This document shows positions 1-7,244 of a stretch of 15,828 bases of DNA, piece by piece. Origin of the DNA: Candidatus Krumholzibacteriia bacterium (lineage in GTDB: Bacteria > Krumholzibacteriota > Krumholzibacteriia > LZORAL124-64-63); assembly GCA_028718575.1 (NCBI GenBank), contig JAQULN010000013.1, positions 1-15,828 on the forward strand. The letters are read 5' to 3'. The notes under the pieces were generated by a model, which saw only the letters and a list, made by a program, of their open reading frames with translations, was not told the origin of the DNA and ran no database searches. Positions within the stretch are counted from its first letter, which is position 1; each line of letters begins with the position of its first letter. Both the position numbers and the translations under genes were made by a program.

Positions 1-1286
1 CGCTCTTGATCAAGACCACACCGGAAGGAGCGCGGGACTACGTCGTGCCGAGCCGGATCCATCACGGCCAGTTCTACGCCCTGCCGCAGTCGCCTGAACT
101 CTACAAACAGATTCTCATGGCCAGCGGGGTGGATCGATATTTCCAACTGCCCCGCTGCCTGCGCGACGAGGACCTGCGCAAGGACCGTCAGCCGGAGCAC
201 ACCCAGATCGATCTGGAGATGAGCTTCGTCAGCGAGACGGAGATCTTCAGTCTGGTCGAGGAGCTCATGGCGGCGGTGTTCGCCGAAGCGGCCGGCATCA
301 CGCTGGCCACGCCGTTTCCGCGCTTGCCGTACGACCAGGCCATGGACATCTACGGTTCGGACAAGCCGGACCTGCGGTTCGGCTGCCCGTTGCAGAACCT
401 CGACGACCTGGTGCCGCGCTGTGGCTTTTCGGTGTTTACCGAGGCGCTGGCCGCCGGCGGCACCGTGCGCTGTCTGCGCGCCCCTCAGCTGGCCGGGTAC
501 AGCCGTAAGCAACTCGACGAGCTCGAAGCGCTGGTCAAACGGCGCGGGTTGGCCGGGCTCGCGCGGACCAAGGCGCTCAGCGACGGTTGCGACGGCGGCA
601 TCGCCAAGTTCCTGACCCCGGAATTCCAGCAGCGGCTGCACGCTCGTCTTGGCTGCCAGGCCGGCGATCTGATCCTGTTCGGCGCGGGTCCCCGCCAAAA
701 AGTCCTGACCGCGCTCGGCGAACTGCGTCTGGACCTGGCCGCCCGCGAGCATTGGATCCAACCGGGACAATGGGCGCTGGCCTGGATCCACGATTTTCCG
801 CTCTTCGAGTGGGACGAGTCCGCCGCGGGCTGGGCGGCGTGCCACCACATGTTCACGATGCCGCGTCCGGAATACGTGGACAGCCTGGAGGCTGATCCGG
901 GCGCCGCGCGAGCGCAGCTCTACGATCTGGTCTGCAACGGCGTCGAACTGGGCTCCGGCAGCATCCGCATCCATCGCCGCGACCTGCAGGAACGGGTCTT
1001 CAAGCTCGTGGGGATGGAGCCGGCCGAGTACCTGGCCAAGTTCGGTTTCTTTCTGGAAGCGCTCGGCTTTGGCACACCACCGCATGGCGGGATCGCGCTG
1101 GGGCTGGACCGGCTGGTGATGTTGCTGTGCGGCGCCCCGAGCCTGCGCGAGGTGATCGCGTTTCCGAAGACAACGCTGGCGGTCTCGCCGCTGGACGGTT
1201 CACCGGGGCCGATCAGCGCGCAGCAGCTCGCCGAACTGCATCTGCAGATCGCGCCGCCGGGCGCGCCCAAGGACACGGACCGATGA
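1..1286 (+). CDS. aspS: Aspartyl-tRNA synthetase, C-terminal part (left-truncated)
   Basis: Class II synthetase that charges tRNA-Asp with aspartate in the cytoplasm. The frame is open from the first bases, and the first visible residues (LIKTTPEGARDY) match an internal part of the family, so the gene starts outside the window. The N-terminal anticodon-binding OB domain, about 150 residues, is missing. Visible in order are the substrate loop HHGQFYALPQSPE, class II motif 2 (RYFQLPRCLRDEDLR followed by RQPEHTQIDLEMSF), the bacterial GAD insertion beginning after YGSDKPDLRFG, the DFPLFEWDE segment, YDLVCNGVELGSGSIRIH, and motif 3 (GGIALGLDRLVMLL) followed by the usual VIAFPKT. The GAD insertion marks it as bacterial-type AspRS. 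Discriminating and non-discriminating forms cannot be told apart without the N-terminus. The TGA stop overlaps the phoH start as ATGA. Confidence 0.97.
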   Translation, partial: LLIKTTPEGARDYVVPSRIHHGQFYALPQSPELYKQILMASGVDRYFQLPRCLRDEDLRKDRQPEHTQIDLEMSFVSETEIFSLVEELMAAVFAEAAGITLATPFPRLPYDQAMDIYGSDKPDLRFGCPLQNLDDLVPRCGFSVFTEALAAGGTVRCLRAPQLAGYSRKQLDELEALVKRRGLAGLARTKALSDGCDGGIAKFLTPEFQQRLHARLGCQAGDLILFGAGPRQKVLTALGELRLDLAAREHWIQPGQWALAWIHDFPLFEWDESAAGWAACHHMFTMPRPEYVDSLEADPGAARAQLYDLVCNGVELGSGSIRIHRRDLQERVFKLVGMEPAEYLAKFGFFLEALGFGTPPHGGIALGLDRLVMLLCGAPSLREVIAFPKTTLAVSPLDGSPGPISAQQLAELHLQIAPPGAPKDTDR

Positions 1287-2386
1287 GCGGCGAGCACGCG
1301 CGCCGGACCGAGGAAATCCGCTTCGACCTGCGAGGCATCGACCAGATCGCGCTGTGCGGCCCTGCCGACCAGAACCTGCGGCGGCTCGAACGCGATTTCG
1401 ACGGTACGGTCGCGGCGCGCGGCGACCAGTTGCGCATCGTCGGTCCGCCGGCGCAGGTCCCGTTGATCCGCGACGTGGTGGCCGATCTGCTCGAGCGGGT
1501 CCGACGCGGCCAGCGGATCGATGTCGTGACGGTCGAATACCTGCTGGCGAGCCACGGCGGCCTGGCTCCGGACAGCGAAGCGTTGGACGCGGAAACCGCG
1601 CCGCTGCTCTACGCCAGCGGTTCGCGGCGGGCCGTGCGGGTGCGCTCGGCCGGTCAACAGAAATACGTCGCCGCCGTGCGCGAACACGATGTGGTGTTCG
1701 TGGTCGGCCCCGCCGGCACTGGCAAGACCTATCTGGCCGTCGTGCTGGCGATGGATTATCTCAAGCGTAACCTGGTGGACCGGATCATCCTCGTACGTCC
1801 GGCGGTCGAGGCGGGCGAGCAACTCGGCTTCTTGCCCGGCGATCTGCAAGAGAAGATCAATCCGTACCTGCGGCCGCTCTATGACGCGCTGTCGGATCTG
1901 CTGGGTCCAGCCCGCATCGGCAAATACATGGAATCCGGGGTCATCGAGGCCTCCCCGTTGGCGTTCATGCGCGGGCGCACCCTGAACAACGCCTTCGTGA
2001 TCCTCGATGAAGCGCAGAACACGACGGTCGGGCAGATGAAGATGTTTCTGACCCGCCTCGGCAACCAGGCCAAGGCGGTGATCACCGGCGACGTCACGCA
2101 GATCGACCTGGTTCCCGGCGAACGTTCCGGCCTCGTGCACGTCCGCACCATCTTGGCCGGGACCGAAGGGGTCGCGTTCGTGGATCTCGACAGCCGCGAC
2201 ACCCAGCGTCATCCCCTGGTGCGGCGGATCGTCGACGCCTTCGCCGATTCCGAGCGCGCCGGCGTTCTGCCGCCCGAGTCCACCGGCGCGGGCGAACCCG
2301 CGACCATGAGCGAACCGCCGGCGGCGCCACAAACAGAGCCGGATCGACTGCCGCCCGCACTGCCACCTGATGCCGAGGGAGCCTAG
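1283..2386 (+). CDS. phoH: PhoH-family ATPase (PhoH/PhoL type)
   Basis: A P-loop NTPase of the PhoH family, 367 residues, cytoplasmic. Family members are linked to RNA metabolism and very often sit beside ybeY, as here. The N-terminal about 75 residues form the small KH-like region typical of the family (LCGPADQNLRRLE, then RGDQLRIVGP). The ATPase core carries Walker A GPAGTGKT at residues 142-149 and Walker B FVILDEAQNTT at about 238-248, with TGDVTQIDLVPGERSGL downstream as the usual sensor region. The start is the ATG overlapping the aspS stop (ATGA), with AAGGA 9 bases upstream. The frame is open further 5', but that stretch lies inside aspS and has no family similarity. The last about 45 residues are a Pro/Ala-rich tail of low complexity, unlike the conserved core. 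The exact biochemical role is not established for the family; the family assignment is firm. Confidence 0.95.
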   Translation: MSGEHARRTEEIRFDLRGIDQIALCGPADQNLRRLERDFDGTVAARGDQLRIVGPPAQVPLIRDVVADLLERVRRGQRIDVVTVEYLLASHGGLAPDSEALDAETAPLLYASGSRRAVRVRSAGQQKYVAAVREHDVVFVVGPAGTGKTYLAVVLAMDYLKRNLVDRIILVRPAVEAGEQLGFLPGDLQEKINPYLRPLYDALSDLLGPARIGKYMESGVIEASPLAFMRGRTLNNAFVILDEAQNTTVGQMKMFLTRLGNQAKAVITGDVTQIDLVPGERSGLVHVRTILAGTEGVAFVDLDSRDTQRHPLVRRIVDAFADSERAGVLPPESTGAGEPATMSEPPAAPQTEPDRLPPALPPDAEGA

Positions 2387-2387
2387 C

Positions 2388-4667
2388 ATGCTCCGCTGGT
2401 TGGAAAAGTTGCAGCGACGCTTCGCCGGCCCCGGTCGCGATGGCTGGATGGTTCCGCGCGGGTCGGCGCCGGTGGCGACAATCGACAAGCGGTCGCTCGG
2501 CATCTGGCCGCTCGCGGCGGGCGTGGTCCTGGCCCTGCTGCACCTGTTGTTGTTTCCGCCGCTGCCGCGTATCGGACTGGGGGAATTGGCGGCCGTGGGC
2601 GAGGTCGCCGAGACGGACATCCGGGCACCGTTCCCGTTCTCGGCGCCGTTGGTTGCCCAGGACGTGGAGATGCGCCAGATCCAGCGCGTGCTGGAAGAGC
2701 CGCCGGTGCTGCGGCGCCTGGAAGCTGCGCGCCAGCAGGGGAATCTGGCGCGACTACGCGTGTTTGCCGAAGCATTGCGCCACGCCAGCAGCGTGGCAGA
2801 TCTGACGTTGGCGGAGCGACGCCAACTCTTGGCGGTGCAATTTCCCTACCTCAACGACGAACGGGAACTCGAACGGGCGCTGACCACGCCGGAACTGGAA
2901 CCGCTGCTTGCGGCCATGGAGACCGCGCTCAACGAGGTCACTAGCCGCGGCGTGGCCGACATGCTGCCGCCCGGCCAGTTCAACCGCGTTCTCGTCGTGG
3001 ACGACCGGGCCGAAAGCCTCCGCGACCTGCCGTCGATCACGGCGCAGGGACGACTGTTGGAGGTATTGTGGGAGGCGTTGCGGCGGGCGGGTCTGGGGCC
3101 CGACGAAGCGGTCTGGGTGGCGCCGCTGTTGCGGCGGTTCGTGACGCCCAACTTGATCTATGACGCCGAGGAAACGCGCATCCGCCAGGATCTCGCCCGG
3201 CAGATGGTGCCGACGAGCCACGAATTCATGCAGAACGAAAAGATCATCGGGGCGGGCGAGCGGATCACCGAGCAACAAGGACTGTTCCTGGAAGCTTTGC
3301 GGGAACAATTGCGCAGCAAGCACGGCGAGACCGTCGGATCGGTCGCGCGCGCGGTGGTTTGGTTGGTTCGGTTGTTGATTGTCCTTTTAGTGATCGGCGT
3401 GTTCGGCTGGCTGGGCTGGACCTATTTCCCGGATTTGTTGCAGAACTGGCGCCCCGTGGTCGCCTTGCTGCTCTTTTTGGGCCTGGGGCTGGCCGGAGCC
3501 GCCCTGGCCTTTTCCAGCCCGCGTCTGGGCGCCTTTGCCGTGCCCATGGCCCTGGTGGCGCTCTTGACCACGGTTCTGTTCAAGGACCGCGCGGGGTTTG
3601 CGGCTGGTCTGCTGCTGGCGGCGCTGCTGGCGATCCTCCCCGACACGCGGTCGCTGGATTTGACGGCTCTGCTGCTGTTGGGTTTGGCGACGGTCATGGC
3701 CGTGCGCCGGATCCAGAAGCGCAGTCAGTTCTATCAGATCATCGGGTTCTTGATCCTGTTCTCCCTGGTGCTGCTCGTGTTGGTGCGCGCGGCGGACAAT
3801 CAACCGCTGCGCGCGGTGGGCTGGGAGATTGTCGTGGTCGTCCTGACCCCGGTGGCGTCGGTGATGTTGGCGCAGTTTCTGCTGCCTTTGCTGGAACCGA
3901 TGGTCGGCATCTCCTCGGACCTGACCCTGCTCGAACTGTCGGACCTCAACCACCCGCTCTTGAAGCGGATGGCGCTCGCGGTGCCCGGCACCTATCACCA
4001 TAGCCAGGTGGTCGGCCAGTTGGCGGAACAGGCGGCGCGGGCCATCGGCGCCAACGCCTTGCTGGTGCGCGTCGGCGCGTTGTTCCACGACATCGGCAAG
4101 ATGCTCAAACCCGAGTACTACGTGGAGAACCAGCGACCGGGGCAAGGCGGCAACAAGCACGACGAACTGACGCCTAGCATGAGCGCCCTGATCATCGCCT
4201 CCCACGTGCGCGAGGGCATCGAACTCGCGCGTCGCTGGCGTCTGCCGCGCGAGGTGATTGATTTCATTCCTGAACACCATGGTACCCAAGTGATGGAATA
4301 TTTCTACCACAAAGCGCTCGAGGGCGATGCCAACGAGACCGTCAAGGTGGACGATTTCCGTTATCCCGGCCCGAAACCGCGCCGCCGCGAGACGGCGATC
4401 CTGATGCTCGCCGATGCGGTCGAAGCGGCAACGCGCTCGTTGGCCAAGCCGACGCCCAGCCGCATCAAGGAGATCACCAAGCAGATTTGCGACAAGCGCA
4501 TGCTCAGCGGTGAGTTGGACGAATCGAATCTGACGCTCAGCGACGTGGCCCGGATCCGCGAAGCGTTCATCCCCTTGCTGACGGGCATCCATCACGCGCG
4601 CATCGCCTACCCGGGTCAGCGGGGCCGCGAAGAGGAAAAGCGCGAAGTCCGGAGCGACGAAACTTGA
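2388..4667 (+). CDS. pgpH: 7TM-HD phosphohydrolase, PgpH-type (probable c-di-AMP phosphodiesterase)
   Basis: A 759-residue membrane protein of the 7TMR-HD family. Characterised members (PgpH in Listeria, YqfF in Bacillus) hydrolyse the second messenger c-di-AMP; applying that activity here is inference from family and context. An N-terminal membrane anchor lies at about 37-60, followed by an extracytoplasmic domain to about 320. Seven hydrophobic segments lie between about 322 and 507. The cytoplasmic HD domain shows the metal-binding pattern: H537/H538 (TYHHS), HD at 567-568 (LFHDIGK), HD at 591-592 (KHDELTP), HHGT at 630-633 and D676 in LADAVEAATRSL. The chosen ATG has GAGGGA 7 bases upstream and lies one base after the phoH stop. 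An in-frame ATG at 2370 would add six residues inside phoH and lacks that spacing. The TGA stop overlaps the TTG start of ybeY. All expected HD residues are present, so it should be active. Confidence 0.95.
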   Translation: MLRWLEKLQRRFAGPGRDGWMVPRGSAPVATIDKRSLGIWPLAAGVVLALLHLLLFPPLPRIGLGELAAVGEVAETDIRAPFPFSAPLVAQDVEMRQIQRVLEEPPVLRRLEAARQQGNLARLRVFAEALRHASSVADLTLAERRQLLAVQFPYLNDERELERALTTPELEPLLAAMETALNEVTSRGVADMLPPGQFNRVLVVDDRAESLRDLPSITAQGRLLEVLWEALRRAGLGPDEAVWVAPLLRRFVTPNLIYDAEETRIRQDLARQMVPTSHEFMQNEKIIGAGERITEQQGLFLEALREQLRSKHGETVGSVARAVVWLVRLLIVLLVIGVFGWLGWTYFPDLLQNWRPVVALLLFLGLGLAGAALAFSSPRLGAFAVPMALVALLTTVLFKDRAGFAAGLLLAALLAILPDTRSLDLTALLLLGLATVMAVRRIQKRSQFYQIIGFLILFSLVLLVLVRAADNQPLRAVGWEIVVVVLTPVASVMLAQFLLPLLEPMVGISSDLTLLELSDLNHPLLKRMALAVPGTYHHSQVVGQLAEQAARAIGANALLVRVGALFHDIGKMLKPEYYVENQRPGQGGNKHDELTPSMSALIIASHVREGIELARRWRLPREVIDFIPEHHGTQVMEYFYHKALEGDANETVKVDDFRYPGPKPRRRETAILMLADAVEAATRSLAKPTPSRIKEITKQICDKRMLSGELDESNLTLSDVARIREAFIPLLTGIHHARIAYPGQRGREEEKREVRSDET

Positions 4668-5194
4668 AGCTGACGCTGGTCGAGCGCCGGCCGCAGGCGG
4701 CGCCGCCGCCGTTGACAGCGGCGCAATTGGCCGCGCTGGTTGCCGACCTCGGTTGCGCGTCCTGGCTGGTCAACGTGGTCCTGGTGACGGACCGGGAGAT
4801 GGGCGAGCTGCGGCAGCGGTGGTACGGAGGCGAAGGCGTGACCGATGTGCTGTCGTTCAGCTACCTCGAGACCGCCGGCCTCGGACCGCCGCAGTTGGCA
4901 GTTGCCTGCGGCAGCGCGGCGTGCGATCTCTGGATCTTGACCGAGCCGGAGGCCGAGGCGACGCTGGTCGGCGAGGTCGTGCTGGCGCCGGCATACGTCG
5001 CCCGGGGCGCGCGCGCGGCGGGCTGGGATCTGGCCGCGGAATGGGCGTTGCTCGTGGTGCATGGCTGCCTGCATATCCTGGGCTGGCGGCACGATCATGC
5101 GGCGCAGCGGCAGTCGATGCGCGCCGAGGAACGGGAGATCCTGGCGCGCGCCGGTTTTACGCATCCGCTGCCGCCGGAGACGACGGAGGCTTGA
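4664..5194 (+). CDS. ybeY: Endoribonuclease YbeY (rRNA maturation factor), divergent
   Basis: Zinc-dependent single-strand endoribonuclease family acting in 16S rRNA 3'-end maturation and ribosome quality control. At 176 residues it is slightly longer than usual. Identity rests on TDVLSF at 60-65 and on the zinc signature HGCLH at 133-137 followed by H143, giving the three His ligands. Two normally conserved positions differ. The segment LRQRWYGGEGVTDVLSF places Tyr54 where the family has the functionally important Arg (Arg59 in E. coli, in YRGKD). The signature reads GWRH where GYDH is usual, putting Arg142 in place of Asp. The start is TTG at 4664, overlapping the pgpH stop (TTGA), with GGAG 9 bases upstream; no ATG lies nearby. 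The stop abuts the next ATG with no gap. Location between pgpH and a CorC-type gene is classical for ybeY. The name is safe; full activity is less certain. Confidence 0.9.
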   Translation: MKLTLVERRPQAAPPPLTAAQLAALVADLGCASWLVNVVLVTDREMGELRQRWYGGEGVTDVLSFSYLETAGLGPPQLAVACGSAACDLWILTEPEAEATLVGEVVLAPAYVARGARAAGWDLAAEWALLVVHGCLHILGWRHDHAAQRQSMRAEEREILARAGFTHPLPPETTEA

Positions 5195-6586
5195 ATGGAA
5201 GACGTGCCGGATTTCGTGCCCACCGCGGGCACCTTCATCCTGGCGGGGGCCTGCTATCTCGGTGCGATGCTCATGGCGGGCTTGTTGGCCGCCTGTCATC
5301 GGCTCAGCGCGCTCGATCGCAACCGCCTGCTCGAACCGGAACGCCTCGGGCCGGTGGTCTACCGCTACTTGACCGCCGCGCGCCGGTCCGAGTTGACGAT
5401 CAGCAGCCTGTATCTGACCGCCACCGTGCTGGGGGTCTTCGCTTGCGGGCGGCTGCTGGCGGGGGTCTGGATTGGTGAACTGGGAGTGCGGTTTCACGTC
5501 GTGTTGGCGGTCTTGGTTGTCGTGGCCTGGACCTTCGGAGCGCTGCTCTTTCGGATCATGGCCTCCGGTACGGCCGTCGGCTACGTGCGCGTCGTCGGCA
5601 CGCTGGTCTGGCCGCTGACTTGGTTACTGCGGCCCTGGGTGGGTTTGCTGCTCGTGATCATGGACCGCCTCGATGACACGCTGTGGGCCTCGGCCGCGCA
5701 GCCGCTGCTGTCGACGGGCGAGATCCGCAGCTTGATCGACGACGACGAGGACGAGGTGGATCTCGACGCGGACGAGCGCGCCATGATCCGCAGCATCTTC
5801 GCGTTCCACGACACTGCGGTGCGTGAGATCATGGTGCCGCGCATCGATGTGGTGGGCTTCGAGCAGAGCGCCCCGCTCGACGAGGTCATTGCCACGGTCA
5901 ATGACTGCCGCCATTCGCGCTTGCCAGTCTACGACGGCAGCATGGACCGCGTGGTCGGCGTGCTCTACGCCAAGGACCTGTTGGACCTCGTACGCGACGG
6001 CCGCGTCGTCGCGGGCGGTCGCACGCTGGCCGACCTCATGCGGCCCGCTTATTTCATCCCAGAGAGCAAGAAGATCGACGAGGTTCTGGACGAGTTCCGC
6101 GCCAAGAGGATCCACATGGCGGTGATCATCGACGAGTACGGCGGCACTGCCGGCATCGTGACGCTGGAGGATGTGCTCGAGGAGATAGTCGGCGAGATCG
6201 AGGATGAGTTCGACGAGGACGAACCGCTCTATGCCTGGCAGGATCCCGCCACCTTGCAGGTCGATCCGCGGATCAATCTCGAGGATCTCGCCGCGGTGCT
6301 CGGACGCGCGCTGGTGACCGGCGATGACGACAGCAGCGAGACGCTCGGCGGGCTGATCTACGAGGCGGCGGGCAGCGTGCCGGCCGCCGGCGATACCGTC
6401 AAAGTCGGCGACCTCGACGTGACGGTGGAAAAGGTCGAGGACCAGCGCATTCTGCAGGCGGTGATCCGTTCACCGCAGCCCCTGCCCGGCTGGCCGCGCG
6501 AACAACAGCCGCCGCCGCCCGAGGATCCGCGGACCGCCGCCGAGCCGCGGGACGCCCGCGCGGCCGGTAGCGGCGAGGAAGACTGA
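5195..6586 (+). CDS. CNNM/CBS-domain membrane protein, CorC/HlyC (hemolysin C) family
   Basis: A 463-residue membrane protein of the CNNM-CBS-CorC_HlyC architecture, the family linked to Mg2+/Co2+ homeostasis and possibly Mg2+ efflux. Hydrophobic segments lie at about 10-36, 67-93, 100-123 and 131-156, a rather divergent transmembrane part. An acidic stretch (DDDEDEVDLDADE, about 182-194) precedes the CBS pair, which opens with REIMVPR at 210-216. The second CBS unit is at about 280-335 and contains the typical DEYGGTAGIVTLEDVLEEIVGEI. The CorC_HlyC domain is at about 350-425 (SETLGGLIYE and the following beta strands). The C-terminal about 35 residues are Pro/Ala/Glu-rich and probably disordered. 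The ATG directly follows the ybeY stop and has GGAGG 5 bases upstream. Neighbouring ybeY and the later mgtE fit a role in Mg2+ supply for ribosome function; the transport direction cannot be read from sequence. Confidence 0.92.
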   Translation: MEDVPDFVPTAGTFILAGACYLGAMLMAGLLAACHRLSALDRNRLLEPERLGPVVYRYLTAARRSELTISSLYLTATVLGVFACGRLLAGVWIGELGVRFHVVLAVLVVVAWTFGALLFRIMASGTAVGYVRVVGTLVWPLTWLLRPWVGLLLVIMDRLDDTLWASAAQPLLSTGEIRSLIDDDEDEVDLDADERAMIRSIFAFHDTAVREIMVPRIDVVGFEQSAPLDEVIATVNDCRHSRLPVYDGSMDRVVGVLYAKDLLDLVRDGRVVAGGRTLADLMRPAYFIPESKKIDEVLDEFRAKRIHMAVIIDEYGGTAGIVTLEDVLEEIVGEIEDEFDEDEPLYAWQDPATLQVDPRINLEDLAAVLGRALVTGDDDSSETLGGLIYEAAGSVPAAGDTVKVGDLDVTVEKVEDQRILQAVIRSPQPLPGWPREQQPPPPEDPRTAAEPRDARAAGSGEED

Positions 6587-6587
6587 C

Positions 6588-7244
6588 TTGGCCAAGAAAC
6601 TGCAGCGTTATTTTCTGACCGGCCTGTTGGCGGTGGCGCCGTTGGCGATCACCTCATGGGTGCTGTGGAAATTCTACGAGCTGATCGCGGCGACCATGCG
6701 GCCGTGGCTGCAACGCATCCCGCACCTGACCGAGTCGTATCCTGACTTCGTGTTGACGGCCATCGCGTTTGCGAGCTTCCTGTTCGTGATCACGCTGGTG
6801 GGCCTGGCCACGCGCAGCCTAGTCGGCGTCGCGTTTTTCAACGTGGTCGAGCGGCTGGTCGAGCGCATACCCGTCGTCAAGACTATTTTTACGGGCACCA
6901 AGCAGATTGCCACCGTGTTCCTGGCCGACAAAAGGTCGGCCTTCCAGCACGTCGTGCTCTTCGAATATCCGCGCCCAAGGTGTTTCAGCCTGGGGTTCGT
7001 GGCCCACGACGAGCCGCAGCACCCCATGGTCAACGTGTTCCTACCGACCACGCCCAACCCGACCAGCGGCTACCTGCTGCTGGTGCCGCGGGCGCACGTG
7101 GTGGTGTTGCCGTTGGCGATCGAGGAGGGCGTCAAGCTGATCATCTCGGGCGGCTCGGTCATGACAGCGGGCCAAGCAGCCATTTTACGCGAGGCGGCGG
7201 TGGCGCTCGACGCCAACCGCGACCAGAACGAGGTGCTGCGATGA
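6588..7244 (+). CDS. DUF502 family membrane protein
   Basis: A 218-residue protein of the DUF502 family, whose molecular function is unknown. Two transmembrane segments are clear: residues about 8-33 (starting YFLTGLLAVAPLAITSW) and about 51-82 (FVLTAIAFASFLFVITLVG). A family-typical soluble part follows, with RIPVVKTIFTGTKQI at about 91-105, VVLFEYPRPRCFSLGFVA, and NPTSGYLLLVPRAHV near residue 160. The glycine- and serine-containing IISGGSVM near the C-terminus is also typical. The start is TTG at 6588 with GAGGAA 7 bases upstream, one base after the preceding stop; no ATG is available near the conserved N-terminus. The stop overlaps the mgtE start (ATGA). Placement between two Mg2+-related membrane genes suggests an envelope or ion-related role, which is only inference. 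Confidence 0.9.
   Translation: MAKKLQRYFLTGLLAVAPLAITSWVLWKFYELIAATMRPWLQRIPHLTESYPDFVLTAIAFASFLFVITLVGLATRSLVGVAFFNVVERLVERIPVVKTIFTGTKQIATVFLADKRSAFQHVVLFEYPRPRCFSLGFVAHDEPQHPMVNVFLPTTPNPTSGYLLLVPRAHVVVLPLAIEEGVKLIISGGSVMTAGQAAILREAAVALDANRDQNEVLR

Noticed and set aside
2370..2387. Upstream in-frame ATG as the start of pgpH
   Set aside because: It lies within phoH coding sequence and lacks a spaced ribosome site, whereas the ATG at 2388 has GAGGGA 7 bases upstream.
920..2620. Minus-strand open frame of 566 codons opposite aspS, phoH and the start of pgpH
   Set aside because: It spans three well-identified plus-strand genes, its translation is low-complexity Arg/Ala/Gly/His-rich with no recognisable motif, and long antisense frames are common in GC-rich DNA.
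3387..4595. Minus-strand open frame of 402 codons opposite pgpH
   Set aside because: The Gln/His/Arg-rich translation is typical of the complement of a Leu/Val-rich membrane gene; there is no ribosome site or family similarity.
4616..5497. Minus-strand open frame of 293 codons opposite ybeY and the CNNM/CorC-type gene
   Set aside because: It is a shadow of two recognised genes, with no motif and no plausible start signal.
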